Part shown: positions 1 through 8,813 of the stretch, piece after piece
How positions within the stretch are numbered: position 1 is the stretch's first letter
How the letters are laid out: the number at the start of each line of letters is the position of its first letter
Assembly: GCA_025384855.1 (NCBI GenBank)
Contig: JALAHT010000001.1
Span: forward strand, 997,064 to 1,061,063
DNA length: 64,000 nucleotides
Direction: 5' to 3'
DNA from: Luteirhabdus salina
GTDB taxonomy: Bacteria > Bacteroidota > Bacteroidia > Flavobacteriales > Flavobacteriaceae
Position numbers and translations under genes: made by a program
The notes under the pieces: model-generated
Database searches by the model: none
Told to the model about the DNA's origin: nothing
What the model saw: the letters and a program-made list of their open reading frames with translations, nothing else

Positions 1-1425
1 CTTGATCCCTACACGGTATATTGGAATGAACAGCAGGTGGAAGATGCCCGCATCAATAATTCTGGTGTGTATACCGGAATCGGTGCTTCGGCACGAACCG
101 AAAAAGACAAGATCATTATTATCGAACCCTATAAAGATTATCCGGCCGATAAAGCTGGATTGAAAGCGGGCGACGAGCTGATTAAAATCGATAACGTAGC
201 TATTGCCGATTTTGAAAACGACGCAGGAGAACTGCTAAAAGGAGCACCAGGATCTACTGTGCAGGTTACCTACAAACGTCAGGGGAAAACGAATACCGCA
301 ACCATTACGCGCGATGCGGTAGACGTGAATGCCGTGCCATACTATAAGTTGATGGATGATAATATTGGCTATATCGTACTTAGCAAGTTCAACCATAAAA
401 CGACCAAGGAAACCAAGGCAGCCTTAGAAGATCTTAAATCGCAAGGAGCCGATAAGCTTATTTTGGATTTACGTGGAAATCCAGGTGGATTGCTAAATGA
501 AGCGATCAATATTGTAAACCTTTTTGTACCAAAAGGCGAAGTGATTACGACTACGAAATCGGCTGTTGAAAAGTATAACAAAACCTATCGCACTCGAAAC
601 GACCCCGTCGATACCGAAATTCCATTGGTGGTGTTGATAAACGGACGAAGTGCTTCCGCCAGTGAAATCGTTTCTGGTGGACTTCAGGACTTGGACCGTG
701 CTGTAATTGTGGGCGCAAGAAGCTTTGGAAAAGGCTTGGTACAGCGACCTAAAAAATTGACCTATGGTACGCAGCTGAAAGTAACCATTTCACGCTATTA
801 TACGCCAAGCGGACGCTGCATTCAGGCATTGGACTATTGGAATCGAGATGAAAACGGAGATCCCATTCGTGTAGATGCGAAGGAATACAATTCCTTTAAA
901 ACCAAAGGTGGAAGAACGGTATATGACGGAGGTGGAATCTTACCCGATATCGAGTTGGAAACCGCTGAATTTAGTCCGATTATTACAGCCCTGTTGAAGG
1001 ACCAGGCTATTTTCGATTATGCTACAAAGTATTACTACAGTCATACCCACGATTCTTGGGAAAATTTTGAAGTGACCGATGCCGATTTTCAGGATTTTAT
1101 GAAATTTTTGAAGCAGCAAGGCTTTGAATATGAAACCGAAACAGAAGAAGCATTGGAAGAAGCGCTTCGCAAAGCGGAAAATGACGATTTAAAAGATGAT
1201 ATTCAAGATAGCTACAAGCAACTGATGGCTTCCTTAGATACTGCGAAGGAAAAGCGCATTCTAGAAGAAATGGTGAAGATTAAGTCACTTTTATCCGATG
1301 AAATATTGAAGCGTTATTTCTACCGTGATGGTTTGTACGACTATCAAACCACCCATAATCCTGAAATTTTGGAAGCAGTATCTGTGTTGAAGGATGCTAA
1401 TCGCTACAGCAAAATCTTGAAGTAA
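1..1425 (+). CDS. S41 family C-terminal processing peptidase, 5' end outside the window
   Basis: This is a periplasmic tail-specific serine protease of the CtpA/Prc family, which trims or degrades exported proteins. The reading frame is open from base 1 with family-like sequence before the first ATG at 37, so the gene begins upstream of the window. A PDZ domain comes first (roughly residues 20-100 of the visible part, with the KAGLKAGDELIKID signature). The S41 protease core follows, with the serine in GRSASASE and the lysine in RSFGKGLVQ forming the Ser-Lys dyad. The C-terminal 120 residues are a charged helical extension seen in Bacteroidota members. A sterol-desaturase-family gene follows after 7 bp, probably on the same transcript. 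The family call is firm; the substrate is unknown. Confidence 0.93.
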   Translation, partial: LDPYTVYWNEQQVEDARINNSGVYTGIGASARTEKDKIIIIEPYKDYPADKAGLKAGDELIKIDNVAIADFENDAGELLKGAPGSTVQVTYKRQGKTNTATITRDAVDVNAVPYYKLMDDNIGYIVLSKFNHKTTKETKAALEDLKSQGADKLILDLRGNPGGLLNEAINIVNLFVPKGEVITTTKSAVEKYNKTYRTRNDPVDTEIPLVVLINGRSASASEIVSGGLQDLDRAVIVGARSFGKGLVQRPKKLTYGTQLKVTISRYYTPSGRCIQALDYWNRDENGDPIRVDAKEYNSFKTKGGRTVYDGGGILPDIELETAEFSPIITALLKDQAIFDYATKYYYSHTHDSWENFEVTDADFQDFMKFLKQQGFEYETETEEALEEALRKAENDDLKDDIQDSYKQLMASLDTAKEKRILEEMVKIKSLLSDEILKRYFYRDGLYDYQTTHNPEILEAVSVLKDANRYSKILK

Positions 1426-1432
1426 ACCAAAA

Positions 1433-2254
1433 ATGGAGCCCTTCCTCAACTTTTTTGAAACCATGCCCATCTGGATGAAAGCCGGTTGGGTGGTGTTTGT
1501 GCTGGCTATTTTTTGGATACTGGAAGGCTATTATTCACTGATAACATTGAAGTATAAAAAATGGAAGCATGCAAGGGTAAACCTCAGTTTGCTAGTTTTC
1601 GTTATGATTATCAATGCGGTGTTTGGTTTGTTAACCGCCGGTGTATTTCTTTGGTTGAACGATACGCAATTCGGGCTACTACATCTGTTTCAGGCGCCAC
1701 TTTGGGTTGAATTGTTACTTTCCCTATTGGTGTTGGACTTTATCGCTCAATACGGTGTTCATTATTTGCTACACAAAGTGCCGCCGTTGTGGCGACTTCA
1801 TATTGTGCATCATAGCGATAAAAATGTAGATGTTACTTCGGGTACTCGTCACCATCCCTTGGATTTTGTACTTCGTGAAACCTTCGCCATTATTGCTGTC
1901 GTGATCATGGGAATGCCTATAGCCTTCTATCTTTTTTATCGAATCCTGAGCGTTTTGTTCACCTATTGGACGCATGCGAATATTTCACTTCCATTGGCCT
2001 TGGATAAGGGATTGAGTTATATTATCGTCACTCCAAACATGCACAAGTTTCATCATCATTACGAATTGCCTTGGACCGATAGCAACTATGGAAATATGTT
2101 CAGCGTCTGGGATCGATTATTTGGCACCTTCGTTTATGACGATGTTGAAAAAATCCAATATGGTGTTGATTTGGCCGATCATACCGACGATGAAAACCTT
2201 TGGGTCCAACTAGGAATTCCTTTCAACAAAATGGTTAAATCGAAGTCGAAGTAG
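1433..2254 (+). CDS. sterol desaturase / fatty acid hydroxylase family membrane protein
   Basis: This is an integral membrane diiron enzyme of the fatty acid hydroxylase superfamily (PF04116), 273 aa. The histidine clusters expected for the diiron site are all present: HYLLH at residues 110-114, HIVHH at 123-127, RHH at 139-141, H181 and MHKFHHH at 203-209. Membrane helices lie around residues 18-40, 48-75, 88-108 and 150-180. It starts 7 bp after the protease gene. Bacterial members hydroxylate or desaturate lipids or carotenoids. The sequence does not settle the substrate here, and no carotenoid or sterol genes lie nearby. Confidence 0.88.
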   Translation: MEPFLNFFETMPIWMKAGWVVFVLAIFWILEGYYSLITLKYKKWKHARVNLSLLVFVMIINAVFGLLTAGVFLWLNDTQFGLLHLFQAPLWVELLLSLLVLDFIAQYGVHYLLHKVPPLWRLHIVHHSDKNVDVTSGTRHHPLDFVLRETFAIIAVVIMGMPIAFYLFYRILSVLFTYWTHANISLPLALDKGLSYIIVTPNMHKFHHHYELPWTDSNYGNMFSVWDRLFGTFVYDDVEKIQYGVDLADHTDDENLWVQLGIPFNKMVKSKSK

Positions 2255-2312
2255 TGCGTGTTTTTACCTAAGAATACCGCTTAATTTGGCATCTTAACAA
2301 ATCTTTAAAACA

Positions 2313-2341
2313 TTGTTTCCTCAAGTTTTTATATATTTTTG
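2313..2341 (+). promoter_or_regulatory. Bacteroidota-type promoter, almost abutting the start codon
   Basis: TTG at 2313-2315 and TATTTTTG at 2334-2341 match the -33/-7 consensus (TTG, 17-23 nt, TAnnTTTG) with an 18-nt spacer. The ATG at 2345 follows only 3 nt later. Either the message is leaderless or nearly so, or translation begins further in. An in-frame TTG at 2339 falls inside the box and is unlikely to be the start. Confidence 0.5.
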
Positions 2342-2344
2342 GTT

Positions 2345-2716
2345 ATGGTACAAGTAGACAAACAGGAAAGCACAGAAATTTTAGAGGAATCCGTAGCCTA
2401 TTTAGAGAAGAAAGGCTTCGAAAACATCAAGGCGGATGTAGAAGGGTATGAAACCCCAAAATCGTATAACAAAAAAGGAAGCGACATTTCGATAACGCCT
2501 GATATCGTGGCAGAGCGCGCCGGGATTAAACATTACTTCGAAGTAAGTTTAAAGTCGGAAAAACCGAAGCTTTTAAAATCTAAGTGGAAGTTTTTGGATG
2601 CGTTGACCCGTATGCGAAACCATCGCTTCAAAATTATTACACGTCGTGGCCATTATAAGTTTACGCGTGAAATGTTGGCGGACATCAACTTAGAAAAGAA
2701 TTTTATTAAGTTGTAA
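2345..2716 (+). CDS. conserved hypothetical protein, 123 aa, possible nuclease-like fold
   Basis: I do not recognise a named family. The protein is small, soluble and lysine-rich, with no signal peptide or membrane segment. It begins with a helical region (EILEESVAYLEKKGF). A middle stretch with PDIVAERAG, YFEVSLKSEKPKLLKSKW and a basic C-terminus loosely recall the acidic and lysine positions of restriction-endonuclease-like folds (D...E-x-S/K-x-K). That resemblance is an inference only. I chose the ATG at 2345 over the TTG at 2339 because the TTG lies inside the promoter box. The 3' end overlaps the convergent GNAT gene by 11 bp. Confidence 0.7.
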   Translation: MVQVDKQESTEILEESVAYLEKKGFENIKADVEGYETPKSYNKKGSDISITPDIVAERAGIKHYFEVSLKSEKPKLLKSKWKFLDALTRMRNHRFKIITRRGHYKFTREMLADINLEKNFIKL

Positions 2717-3146
2717 CCATGGCAATGTGGGGAATACCATCTTCTAGGTATCCTTCCCCCACCTTTTGAAAGCCATGTGCTTCATAAAACTTTGAAAGAT
2801 ACTGCTGGGCCGAAAGCTTAATTGTTTCGGTCCCGTAGTATTTTTTTATGGCCTGCATGGAAGCGTTCATGATATCGTGTCCGTAGCCGTATTTCCGTTC
2901 ACTCATCCTCACCACTACCCTTCCAATCGCAGCTTCTTCAAAATAATCGCCAGGGGCAAAACAACGGGTATATCCAATAATTTTACCTTTCTTAACTCCG
3001 ATTACATGGAGTGCCTTTCGGTCCTTACCGTCGATATCCTGATAGACACAATCCTGTTCTACCACGAATACTTCACTGCGAAGCTGAAGCAAATCGTACA
3101 GCTCGTCTGTTCCTAATTGATCGAATGTTTTTACAATTATTTCCAT
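2706..3146 (-). CDS. GNAT family N-acetyltransferase, ElaA-like
   Basis: A 146-aa acetyl-CoA-dependent N-acyltransferase resembling E. coli ElaA. The N-terminus contains LYDLLQLRSEVFVVEQ, the usual ElaA/GNAT start. The acetyl-CoA binding segment is near AIGRVVVRMSERKYGYGHDIM, and the C-terminal strand carries LSAQQYLSKFYEAHGFQ. It is the last gene of a tight minus-strand operon rpiB-CDF-GNAT, with 1 bp separating it from the CDF gene. The substrate is unknown. The ElaA family is widely conserved without a firmly established physiological role. Confidence 0.88.
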   Translation of the reverse strand: MEIIVKTFDQLGTDELYDLLQLRSEVFVVEQDCVYQDIDGKDRKALHVIGVKKGKIIGYTRCFAPGDYFEEAAIGRVVVRMSERKYGYGHDIMNASMQAIKKYYGTETIKLSAQQYLSKFYEAHGFQKVGEGYLEDGIPHIAMVTT

Positions 3147-3147
3147 A

Positions 3148-4059
3148 TTAATCCTGAACGATTATATCCTTATCATCATCCTTTCGATATTCTGGCTGAA
3201 TATTTACATGGTTAATTCCAAATTCATCGTGCAATTGGGCTTCAACACTATGCAAGATAGCATCAAATTCCGATAGCTTTATATCTTCATGAAAATCGAT
3301 ATGTGCTTCCAAATGTGTTTCCTCTTCATTCAATTGCCAAATATGAATATGGTGAATATTCTTGATTTTAGGATGTTTTTTAGTCACCACATCCCTAAGT
3401 TTCGTCAGTTTAATCTCCTCTGGTGTGAACAACATTAAAACATTGAAGGAACTCTTCAACAAACCAAAGCCCATGACCAAAAGATACAAAGCAATGAGGA
3501 CAGTAAGGACACTATCTACCCAAAACCAACCAAAATACAGCATCAAAATACCACCCACTGATACCGCTACCGAAGCTGCCATATCGGTCATAAGATGAAG
3601 ATAGGCCGATCGCATGTTCATATTCTCCTTAGACGATTTATGAAGCAGCAATACACTAAAGCCGTTAAATAAAATACCCAACAAGGCTAACCAAATAACT
3701 AGGCCACTTTCGATTTCCTGCGGATTGAAAAACCTTTCTATTGCCTCATAAATGAGATATACTGCAACGATCAATAAGGTGGCGGCATTTACAAAAGCAG
3801 CGATAATCTCGGCGCGTTTATAGCCAAACGTTTTATCGTAGGAAGCTTCCTTTTTGGAATATTTATCAGCAATATAACTAACAATAAGCGAGAGAACATC
3901 ATTAAAGTTATGAAGTGCATCCGAAAGCAACGATAGACTTCCGGATATCAATCCCCCAATCACCTGCGCTACGGTGATACCCACATTCAGAAAAATCGAA
4001 ATCAATAAATTCCGACCTTTCAAATCATGGGCATGCGAATGATCATGGGAGTGTGCCAT
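3148..4059 (-). CDS. cation diffusion facilitator family transporter (CzcD/ZitB type)
   Basis: An inner-membrane metal/proton antiporter of 303 aa that exports divalent metal, most often Zn2+. It has a His-rich N-terminus (MAHSHDHSHAHD), six predicted membrane helices, and the paired HxxxD metal-site motifs in helices 2 and 5 (SDALHNFND and HLMTDMAAS). A cytoplasmic ferredoxin-like C-terminal domain contains HHIHIW and HIDFHED. The HxxxD pair favours Zn2+ over Fe2+/Mn2+, but this is family inference. It lies 3 bp downstream of rpiB and 1 bp upstream of the GNAT gene, so the three are probably co-transcribed. Confidence 0.93.
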   Translation of the reverse strand: MAHSHDHSHAHDLKGRNLLISIFLNVGITVAQVIGGLISGSLSLLSDALHNFNDVLSLIVSYIADKYSKKEASYDKTFGYKRAEIIAAFVNAATLLIVAVYLIYEAIERFFNPQEIESGLVIWLALLGILFNGFSVLLLHKSSKENMNMRSAYLHLMTDMAASVAVSVGGILMLYFGWFWVDSVLTVLIALYLLVMGFGLLKSSFNVLMLFTPEEIKLTKLRDVVTKKHPKIKNIHHIHIWQLNEEETHLEAHIDFHEDIKLSEFDAILHSVEAQLHDEFGINHVNIQPEYRKDDDKDIIVQD

Positions 4060-4062
4060 ATG

Positions 4063-4494
4063 TTAGGAACAGGCTATTTTATTCACCCTTCTCTCATGGC
4101 GACCACCCTCAAAAGCAGTGTTTAAAAAGGTTTTGACCATTTCAATAGCTTGTGGTTCGCTGGTGAAGCGCGCTGGAATGCTCAATACATTTGCGTCATT
4201 ATGTTCACGCGCCAAAGCTGTAATTTCTTTTGACCAACACAAGGCCGATCGTACTTTTTGATGTTTGTTCGCAGTCATGTTAGCACCATTTCCGCTTCCG
4301 CAGATAATAATACCGAAATCAACAGTACCATTTTCAACATCTTCTGCTACTGGATGTACAAAATCTGGGTAATCGACGCTGTCGGAGCTATCGGTTCCAT
4401 GATTGGTTACTTCGTGGCCTTCACTTTCTAGATATTCGACAATAGCATTTTTATAGTCGGTACCGGCGTGATCGTTTCCGATGGATAGTTTCAT
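4063..4494 (-). CDS. rpiB: ribose-5-phosphate isomerase B
   Basis: Interconverts ribose 5-phosphate and ribulose 5-phosphate in the non-oxidative pentose phosphate pathway. It is 143 aa, the usual length for RpiB/LacAB. It begins with the phosphate-binding GNDHAG segment and carries the catalytic cysteine C65 in GIIICGSGNG. It also has REHNDANVLSIPAR, the segment with the conserved active-site histidine. It is the first gene of the minus-strand operon with the CDF transporter and GNAT gene. A -7 box lies just upstream, at the edge of the long AT-rich intergenic region. Confidence 0.96.
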   Translation of the reverse strand: MKLSIGNDHAGTDYKNAIVEYLESEGHEVTNHGTDSSDSVDYPDFVHPVAEDVENGTVDFGIIICGSGNGANMTANKHQKVRSALCWSKEITALAREHNDANVLSIPARFTSEPQAIEMVKTFLNTAFEGGRHERRVNKIACS

Positions 4495-5016
4495 AAGAAT
4501 GGTTTTCTACAAAGATAGGTATTTGTTGGGGTGAAATAAACAAGGGTAGTTCAACTTATACACGAATGAAAAGGATGTTTCAAAATAGTTAACAAGGCTG
4601 TTGATAGGTGTTAATTTCTTTCCAAGAAAAAAATTTGGAAATATGGTGGCAATTCTTCATATGGAAATTTTTAAAGAAGATTCCATAAAATATCCGGTGA
4701 ATTTCTTAGCGAGTTTTCAGACCCAATGTTGAAACTTTCAACAGGGAAGTGAACTTCAATTTATCAAAATATAGGTGTCAATTTAGGTTGTTTACAACTG
4801 TTGAAGAAAAGTAGAAAAAGCATCATATTCAGTAGTTTTGAATATTAAGAGAATGTTAACAAGCTGCAAACAACTATTACTAACTCAAAATCCAAAAAAT
4901 ACGCTGAAAAGTTTTCACGGTTTTCAACACCCTATAATAGACATCATTTAGTTTTTAAAAATTTATAAAAAAAGAAAGATGATTATATATATGTTGACAA
5001 CTGTTGAAAGGATGGT
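4495..5016. other. long AT-rich non-coding region with DnaA-box-like repeats; candidate oriC
   Basis: The largest clean non-coding stretch in the window (522 bp) has no credible ORF. It holds a family of TGTTGA-type sites on both strands: TGTTGATAG 4599-4607, TGTTGAAA 4727-4734 facing TTTCAACA 4736-4743, TGTTGAAG 4799-4806, TTTTCAACA 4921-4929, TGTTGACAA 4992-5000 and TGTTGAAAG 5002-5010. ACAACTGTTGAA occurs twice (4794-4805, 4997-5008). A TTATACACG at 4556-4564 is one base from TTATNCACA. The stretch 4930-4991 is almost pure A/T and could unwind. The left edge contains the rpiB promoter. Origin function is inferred. A regulatory or repeat region is the alternative. Confidence 0.45.
4510..4543 (-). 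promoter_or_regulatory. promoter of the rpiB operon
   Basis: Read on the minus strand, TATCTTTG (complement at 4510-4517) is a -7 box. A TTG (complement at 4541-4543) lies 23 nt upstream of it. The box is about 15 nt from the rpiB start codon. Confidence 0.5.
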
Positions 5017-5256
5017 TTAAACAATTCGAAGCGGATCGGAATTGTTCAAACTGTCGATCAGTTTCTGTGCCTGTTCGATGTCGTCCTGGTGTACTCGGAG
5101 TCTAATACCGCCGAAGGCGTTGCTATGAAAGGGAAGGACCCCGATCATCGTTTCATTCTGAAACACAAAACGAAGCTCATGCTGTTCCAAGAGCAGTCGA
5201 AGAACGGCGTACTCGCTTGGAAAAGTAAAAATAGCGATGGTTTTAAAATGCTCCAT
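5017..5256 (-). CDS. DUF2007 family protein
   Basis: A 79-aa soluble protein of the DUF2007 (putative signal-transducing protein) family. The fold is visible in FKTIAIFTFPSEYAVLRLLLEQHELRFVFQNE, followed by an LRVHQDDIEQAQKLID ending typical of the family. The function is not established. Because it is transcribed leftward into the AT-rich region, its 3' end is only a few bases from the last TGTTGAAAG repeat. No clear -7 box was found within 60 bp upstream. Confidence 0.82.
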   Translation of the reverse strand: MEHFKTIAIFTFPSEYAVLRLLLEQHELRFVFQNETMIGVLPFHSNAFGGIRLRVHQDDIEQAQKLIDSLNNSDPLRIV

Positions 5257-5353
5257 TTATGCGTATGTTATCACAATGAAATGAGTAGGTTACGAGTCTA
5301 TAACAAGGTACTAAAAGTTTGCCAATCGTACTACTGCATTCTTTTATAAACAC

Positions 5354-5361
5354 TACATTTG
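5354..5361 (+). promoter_or_regulatory. -7 promoter box of rnr
   Basis: TACATTTG matches the Bacteroidota -7 consensus TAnnTTTG and lies 19 nt before the rnr start codon. No convincing TTG is found at the usual upstream distance. Confidence 0.45.
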
Positions 5362-5380
5362 CGCGTAATAAGAACAATGT

Positions 5381-7600
5381 ATGTCCAAACGATTTAAGAG
5401 AAGAAAGAAAAATACCCAAATACAAGGCCTTACCAACAAGATTTTATCTATCCTTCGGAAGCATTCCAAGCAACCGCAAAACTACAAACAGATTGCTCAT
5501 CAATTGGGTGTCGACGATGCCAACAGTCGCAATCAGATTACCAAAAAACTAAAGAAGCTCAAGGAAAGTGGTAAAATTGAAGAGCCTAAGAAGGGAACCT
5601 ATACCATTGTTCCATCAAAGGATTATTTTACCGGAAAAATGGATCTTACCAGTCGCGGTCAAGGCTATGTCATAGTAGACGGATTGGAGGATGATATCTT
5701 TGTTTCCAATCGAAATTTAAACAAAGCCCTGAATGGCGATATTGTTGAAGTATATGTCTTCAAGCGAAGAAAGAAAGGAAAGACGGAAGGTGAGGTAACC
5801 AATATCTTACAGCGAAAACGAACCGAATTTGTTGGGGTTATCGATATCCACAAAACCTTTGCCTTTGTTGAATGTAAGGACTACAATATGTACACCGATA
5901 TTTTTGTACCTATCGGAAATATTGGGGAAGCGAAAAGCGGTGAAAAAGTATTGGTTGAAATTAAGGATTGGCCGGCAGGCGCCGATTCCCCTATCGGAAG
6001 TGTGAAAAAAGTGTTGGGAAGTCCAGGCGAACACCATACCGAGATACATTCCATTTTGGCACAATATGGGTTGCCGTATGAATTTCCTAAGGAAGTAGAA
6101 GATTACGCGAATAAGATCGATACGAGTATTCAGGAAAAAGAAATCAAGAAACGTCGCGATATGCGCGATGTTCTTACCTTCACTATCGATCCCAAGGACG
6201 CGAAGGATTTTGACGATGCACTTTCATTTCGTGAATTGGAAAACGGTAATTACGAAATAGGTGTCCACATTGCGGATGTTTCACATTACGTTACCCCAGG
6301 AAATATTTTGGATGACGAAGCTTACGAACGTGCCACTTCTGTGTATTTGGTCGATCGCGTGGTACCAATGTTACCAGAGATTCTTTCCAATCAGGCTTGT
6401 TCCCTTCGTCCAAATGAAGAAAAATATACCTTCTCCGCCGTTTTTCAAATTGATGATAAGGCTCGGGTTCAAAAACAATGGTTTGGAAGAACGGTAACCT
6501 ATAGCGATGCGCGTTTTGCCTATGAAGAAGCGCAACACATTATTGAAAATCCGAAGGAAAGTCCACACGAAATTCCAGCAAAAATTTCACTTACGGGCAA
6601 GCAATATCAAGTAGACCCTAAAATTGCTGAAGCCGTTTTGGAAATGGATCGCTTGGCAAAAATTCTAAGAAAAAATAGAATGCGTCACGGTGCTATTTCC
6701 TTCGATAAGGTGGAAGTGAAGTTTAAATTGGATGACCAAAACGAACCGGAGGGCGTATACTTTAAGGAAAGTAAGGATGCCAATAAGCTGATCGAGGAAT
6801 TTATGTTGTTGGCCAATAGGAGTGTGGCGGAATTCATCGGTAAAACGAAGAAAGGAGAAAAGGAAAAAACATTTGTATATAGGGTTCACGACGAACCAGA
6901 TGATGAAAAAATCGCAGCCTTAGAAAATATCATCAAGCGTTTTGGGTACAAAATGGATACCCGCGATCGAAATTCTACATCCAAAAGCCTTAACAAATTG
7001 TTGAAGGATGTGGAAGGGAAGAAAGAACAAAATCTTATCGATACGCTTGCCATACGAAGTATGAGCAAAGCGATTTATACCACGCATAATATCGGTCATT
7101 ATGGTTTGGCGTTCAATTATTATACACATTTCACGTCTCCCATCCGACGTTATCCCGATGTGATGGTGCATCGTTTGCTACAAAAATATCTCGAGGGTGG
7201 TAAATCTGCCAATCAGGAAAACTATGAGGAAAAATGTGCCCATAGTAGCGAAATGGAGAATTTAGCCGCTAATGCGGAACGCGACAGCGTGAAGTATATG
7301 CAGGTGAAATATATGATGGATCATAAAGACCAAGAATTTATTGGGGTTATTTCTGGAGTAACGGAATGGGGAATTTATGTTGAAATTATCAGTAACAAAT
7401 GTGAAGGTATGGTCAGACTTAGCGATCTTAGCGACGACCATTATGTATTTGATAAAGAGGAATATGCGGTGGTTGGTCAGCGGACTCATGCGAAATATAC
7501 ATTAGGCGATGAAGTGTACGTACGCGTGAAGAATGCCGATTTAGTTCGAAAGCATTTGGACTTTACCATGATTGGAAGTCGATCTGAGGTTGAAGGGTAA
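5381..7600 (+). CDS. rnr: ribonuclease R
   Basis: A processive 3'-5' exoribonuclease of the RNase II/R family that degrades structured RNA, 739 aa. Order of domains: an N-terminal basic winged helix (about 15-75), two cold-shock-type OB domains (about 85-240), the RNB catalytic domain (about 255-590) and a C-terminal S1 domain (about 645-725). The metal-binding aspartates are in TIDPKDAKDFDDALSF near residue 270. The conserved YTHFTSPIRRYPDVMVHR segment of the RNB domain is present. It has its own -7 box. The LysE-family gene follows after 26 bp. Confidence 0.97.
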   Translation: MSKRFKRRKKNTQIQGLTNKILSILRKHSKQPQNYKQIAHQLGVDDANSRNQITKKLKKLKESGKIEEPKKGTYTIVPSKDYFTGKMDLTSRGQGYVIVDGLEDDIFVSNRNLNKALNGDIVEVYVFKRRKKGKTEGEVTNILQRKRTEFVGVIDIHKTFAFVECKDYNMYTDIFVPIGNIGEAKSGEKVLVEIKDWPAGADSPIGSVKKVLGSPGEHHTEIHSILAQYGLPYEFPKEVEDYANKIDTSIQEKEIKKRRDMRDVLTFTIDPKDAKDFDDALSFRELENGNYEIGVHIADVSHYVTPGNILDDEAYERATSVYLVDRVVPMLPEILSNQACSLRPNEEKYTFSAVFQIDDKARVQKQWFGRTVTYSDARFAYEEAQHIIENPKESPHEIPAKISLTGKQYQVDPKIAEAVLEMDRLAKILRKNRMRHGAISFDKVEVKFKLDDQNEPEGVYFKESKDANKLIEEFMLLANRSVAEFIGKTKKGEKEKTFVYRVHDEPDDEKIAALENIIKRFGYKMDTRDRNSTSKSLNKLLKDVEGKKEQNLIDTLAIRSMSKAIYTTHNIGHYGLAFNYYTHFTSPIRRYPDVMVHRLLQKYLEGGKSANQENYEEKCAHSSEMENLAANAERDSVKYMQVKYMMDHKDQEFIGVISGVTEWGIYVEIISNKCEGMVRLSDLSDDHYVFDKEEYAVVGQRTHAKYTLGDEVYVRVKNADLVRKHLDFTMIGSRSEVEG

Positions 7601-7626
7601 GTAGGGAATTCGTATTTTTACTTTCT

Positions 7627-8343
7627 ATGTTTGACGGTATCGGATATGCAGCCTTCTATGGGTTTCTATTGGCGTTTGCTGTAGGACCTGTTTTTTTTAC
7701 CCTTATTGAAACGAGCATCACCAAAGGTTTTAAAGCCGGTTTGTTCTTCGATCTGGGGGCGATCTTTGCGGATATTATCTTCATTTTAGTAGCCTACTTC
7801 AGTACCAGTGCCTTACTCGAAAGAGTGAAGGGCGATCCTAGTTTGTTGATTTTTGGAGGCGTTGTTTTGATAGCCTATGGCGTTATTTCCTATATTCGAA
7901 CCAATCGCTCCTTTTTTAAGATTGTAAGAGAACATTATGCCGTTGAAGTAAAAAAGAAGCTTGGAAATCTATTCCTAAAAGGCTTTCTATTGAATTTTGT
8001 GAACTTCGGAGTGCTTGCCGGATGGATTGGTACCATTATCATGGCAAATGCGCTCACAACCTCTGAAAATGGCGTCTTTTTATTCCTAACCACGGTATTG
8101 GTGGTATTTTTCTGTACCGATTTGCTTAAAATAGCACTTGCCAAGCGATTGAAAAGTAGAATGACACCACGATTCGTAATAAAAACGAAGAAATGGATCA
8201 GTATTTTGATTGCGGGATTTGGGGTGTTGCTATTAATTGAAGGCATTTTTCCACAGCAGTTTCAAGAGAGTTTGGAACGAATACCGCAACCAGGACATAA
8301 GGTAGAAAAACCTATTCCGCCTGTTGAAGAACCGGTAGAATAA
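7627..8343 (+). CDS. LysE/RhtB family transporter
   Basis: A 238-aa inner-membrane protein of the LysE translocator superfamily, which exports amino acids or related small molecules. It opens with AFYGFLLAFAVGPVFFTLIETSITKGFKAG, the characteristic family N-terminus with the conserved GPVF. Six helices are predicted, ending near residue 215, followed by a proline-rich cytoplasmic tail (about 220-238). It lies downstream of rnr and may be co-transcribed. The substrate cannot be assigned. Confidence 0.88.
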   Translation: MFDGIGYAAFYGFLLAFAVGPVFFTLIETSITKGFKAGLFFDLGAIFADIIFILVAYFSTSALLERVKGDPSLLIFGGVVLIAYGVISYIRTNRSFFKIVREHYAVEVKKKLGNLFLKGFLLNFVNFGVLAGWIGTIIMANALTTSENGVFLFLTTVLVVFFCTDLLKIALAKRLKSRMTPRFVIKTKKWISILIAGFGVLLLIEGIFPQQFQESLERIPQPGHKVEKPIPPVEEPVE

Positions 8344-8345
8344 TT

Positions 8346-8363
8346 AAAAACCTCACAGGTTTC
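8346..8363 (-). terminator. terminator for the minus-strand secreted-protein gene
   Basis: AAACCT 8348-8353 and AGGTTT 8357-8362 form a short hairpin. Read on the minus strand the second arm runs into a T tract, so it would stop transcription of the gene ending at 8371. It may also serve the convergent LysE-family gene, less well. Confidence 0.45.
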
Positions 8364-8370
8364 AAAATCG

Positions 8371-8802
8371 TTATTCCGAGACTTTCGTCAATTCCAATCC
8401 CTGTTCCAAAATCTCCCCTCCAAACAATCGTAAGGTTTCGGTTTCTTCCCGTGGGCCTTTGTAGCGAGGCGACTTTCGGTTGCTACGCGCTTTTCCCCCA
8501 GTAAACTTTTTGGTAAATTTTTCATTGAAATCGCGTTCTGAATCCTGGTAAAATGAGATAGTTTTATAATCATCTACCTGCCAACGGCCACGTCCGTAAT
8601 AGTTTTCTTCCTTTGGTGCGGTGTTTACGTTTCGATGAAAGTGAAAGGTAAAGCTACCATCGGTTGTAAGTTCTAAGGTATATTGAAGTATAGAGCCTTC
8701 GGGCGTCTCCACATGTCTTTCGTACGTTCCAGCAAACGATTCATTCTGACTAAATCCGATAAAGGGTAGTAAGAATAAAAGAAGATATAGAAGTTTTTTC
8801 AT
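8371..8802 (-). CDS. secreted hypothetical protein, 143 aa
   Basis: No named family recognised. A clear signal peptide is present (MKKLLYLLLFLLPFIGFSQ, cleavage after SQ), so the product is exported. The mature part resembles a small beta-rich domain (GTYERHVETPEGSILQYTLELTTDGSFTFHFHR, then GRGRWQVDDYKTISFYQD). This pattern is common in lipocalin-like or 'copper resistance NlpE-like' small secreted proteins of Bacteroidota. The middle is strongly basic (KARSNRKSPRYKGPRE). It lies alone between two terminators on the minus strand. Confidence 0.72.
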   Translation of the reverse strand: MKKLLYLLLFLLPFIGFSQNESFAGTYERHVETPEGSILQYTLELTTDGSFTFHFHRNVNTAPKEENYYGRGRWQVDDYKTISFYQDSERDFNEKFTKKFTGGKARSNRKSPRYKGPREETETLRLFGGEILEQGLELTKVSE

Positions 8803-8813
8803 TTTTCTAAGTT

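Noticed and set aside
2339-2344. TTG at 2339 as start codon of the small protein.
   Set aside because: It lies within the -7 promoter box, and the ATG at 2345 follows in frame.
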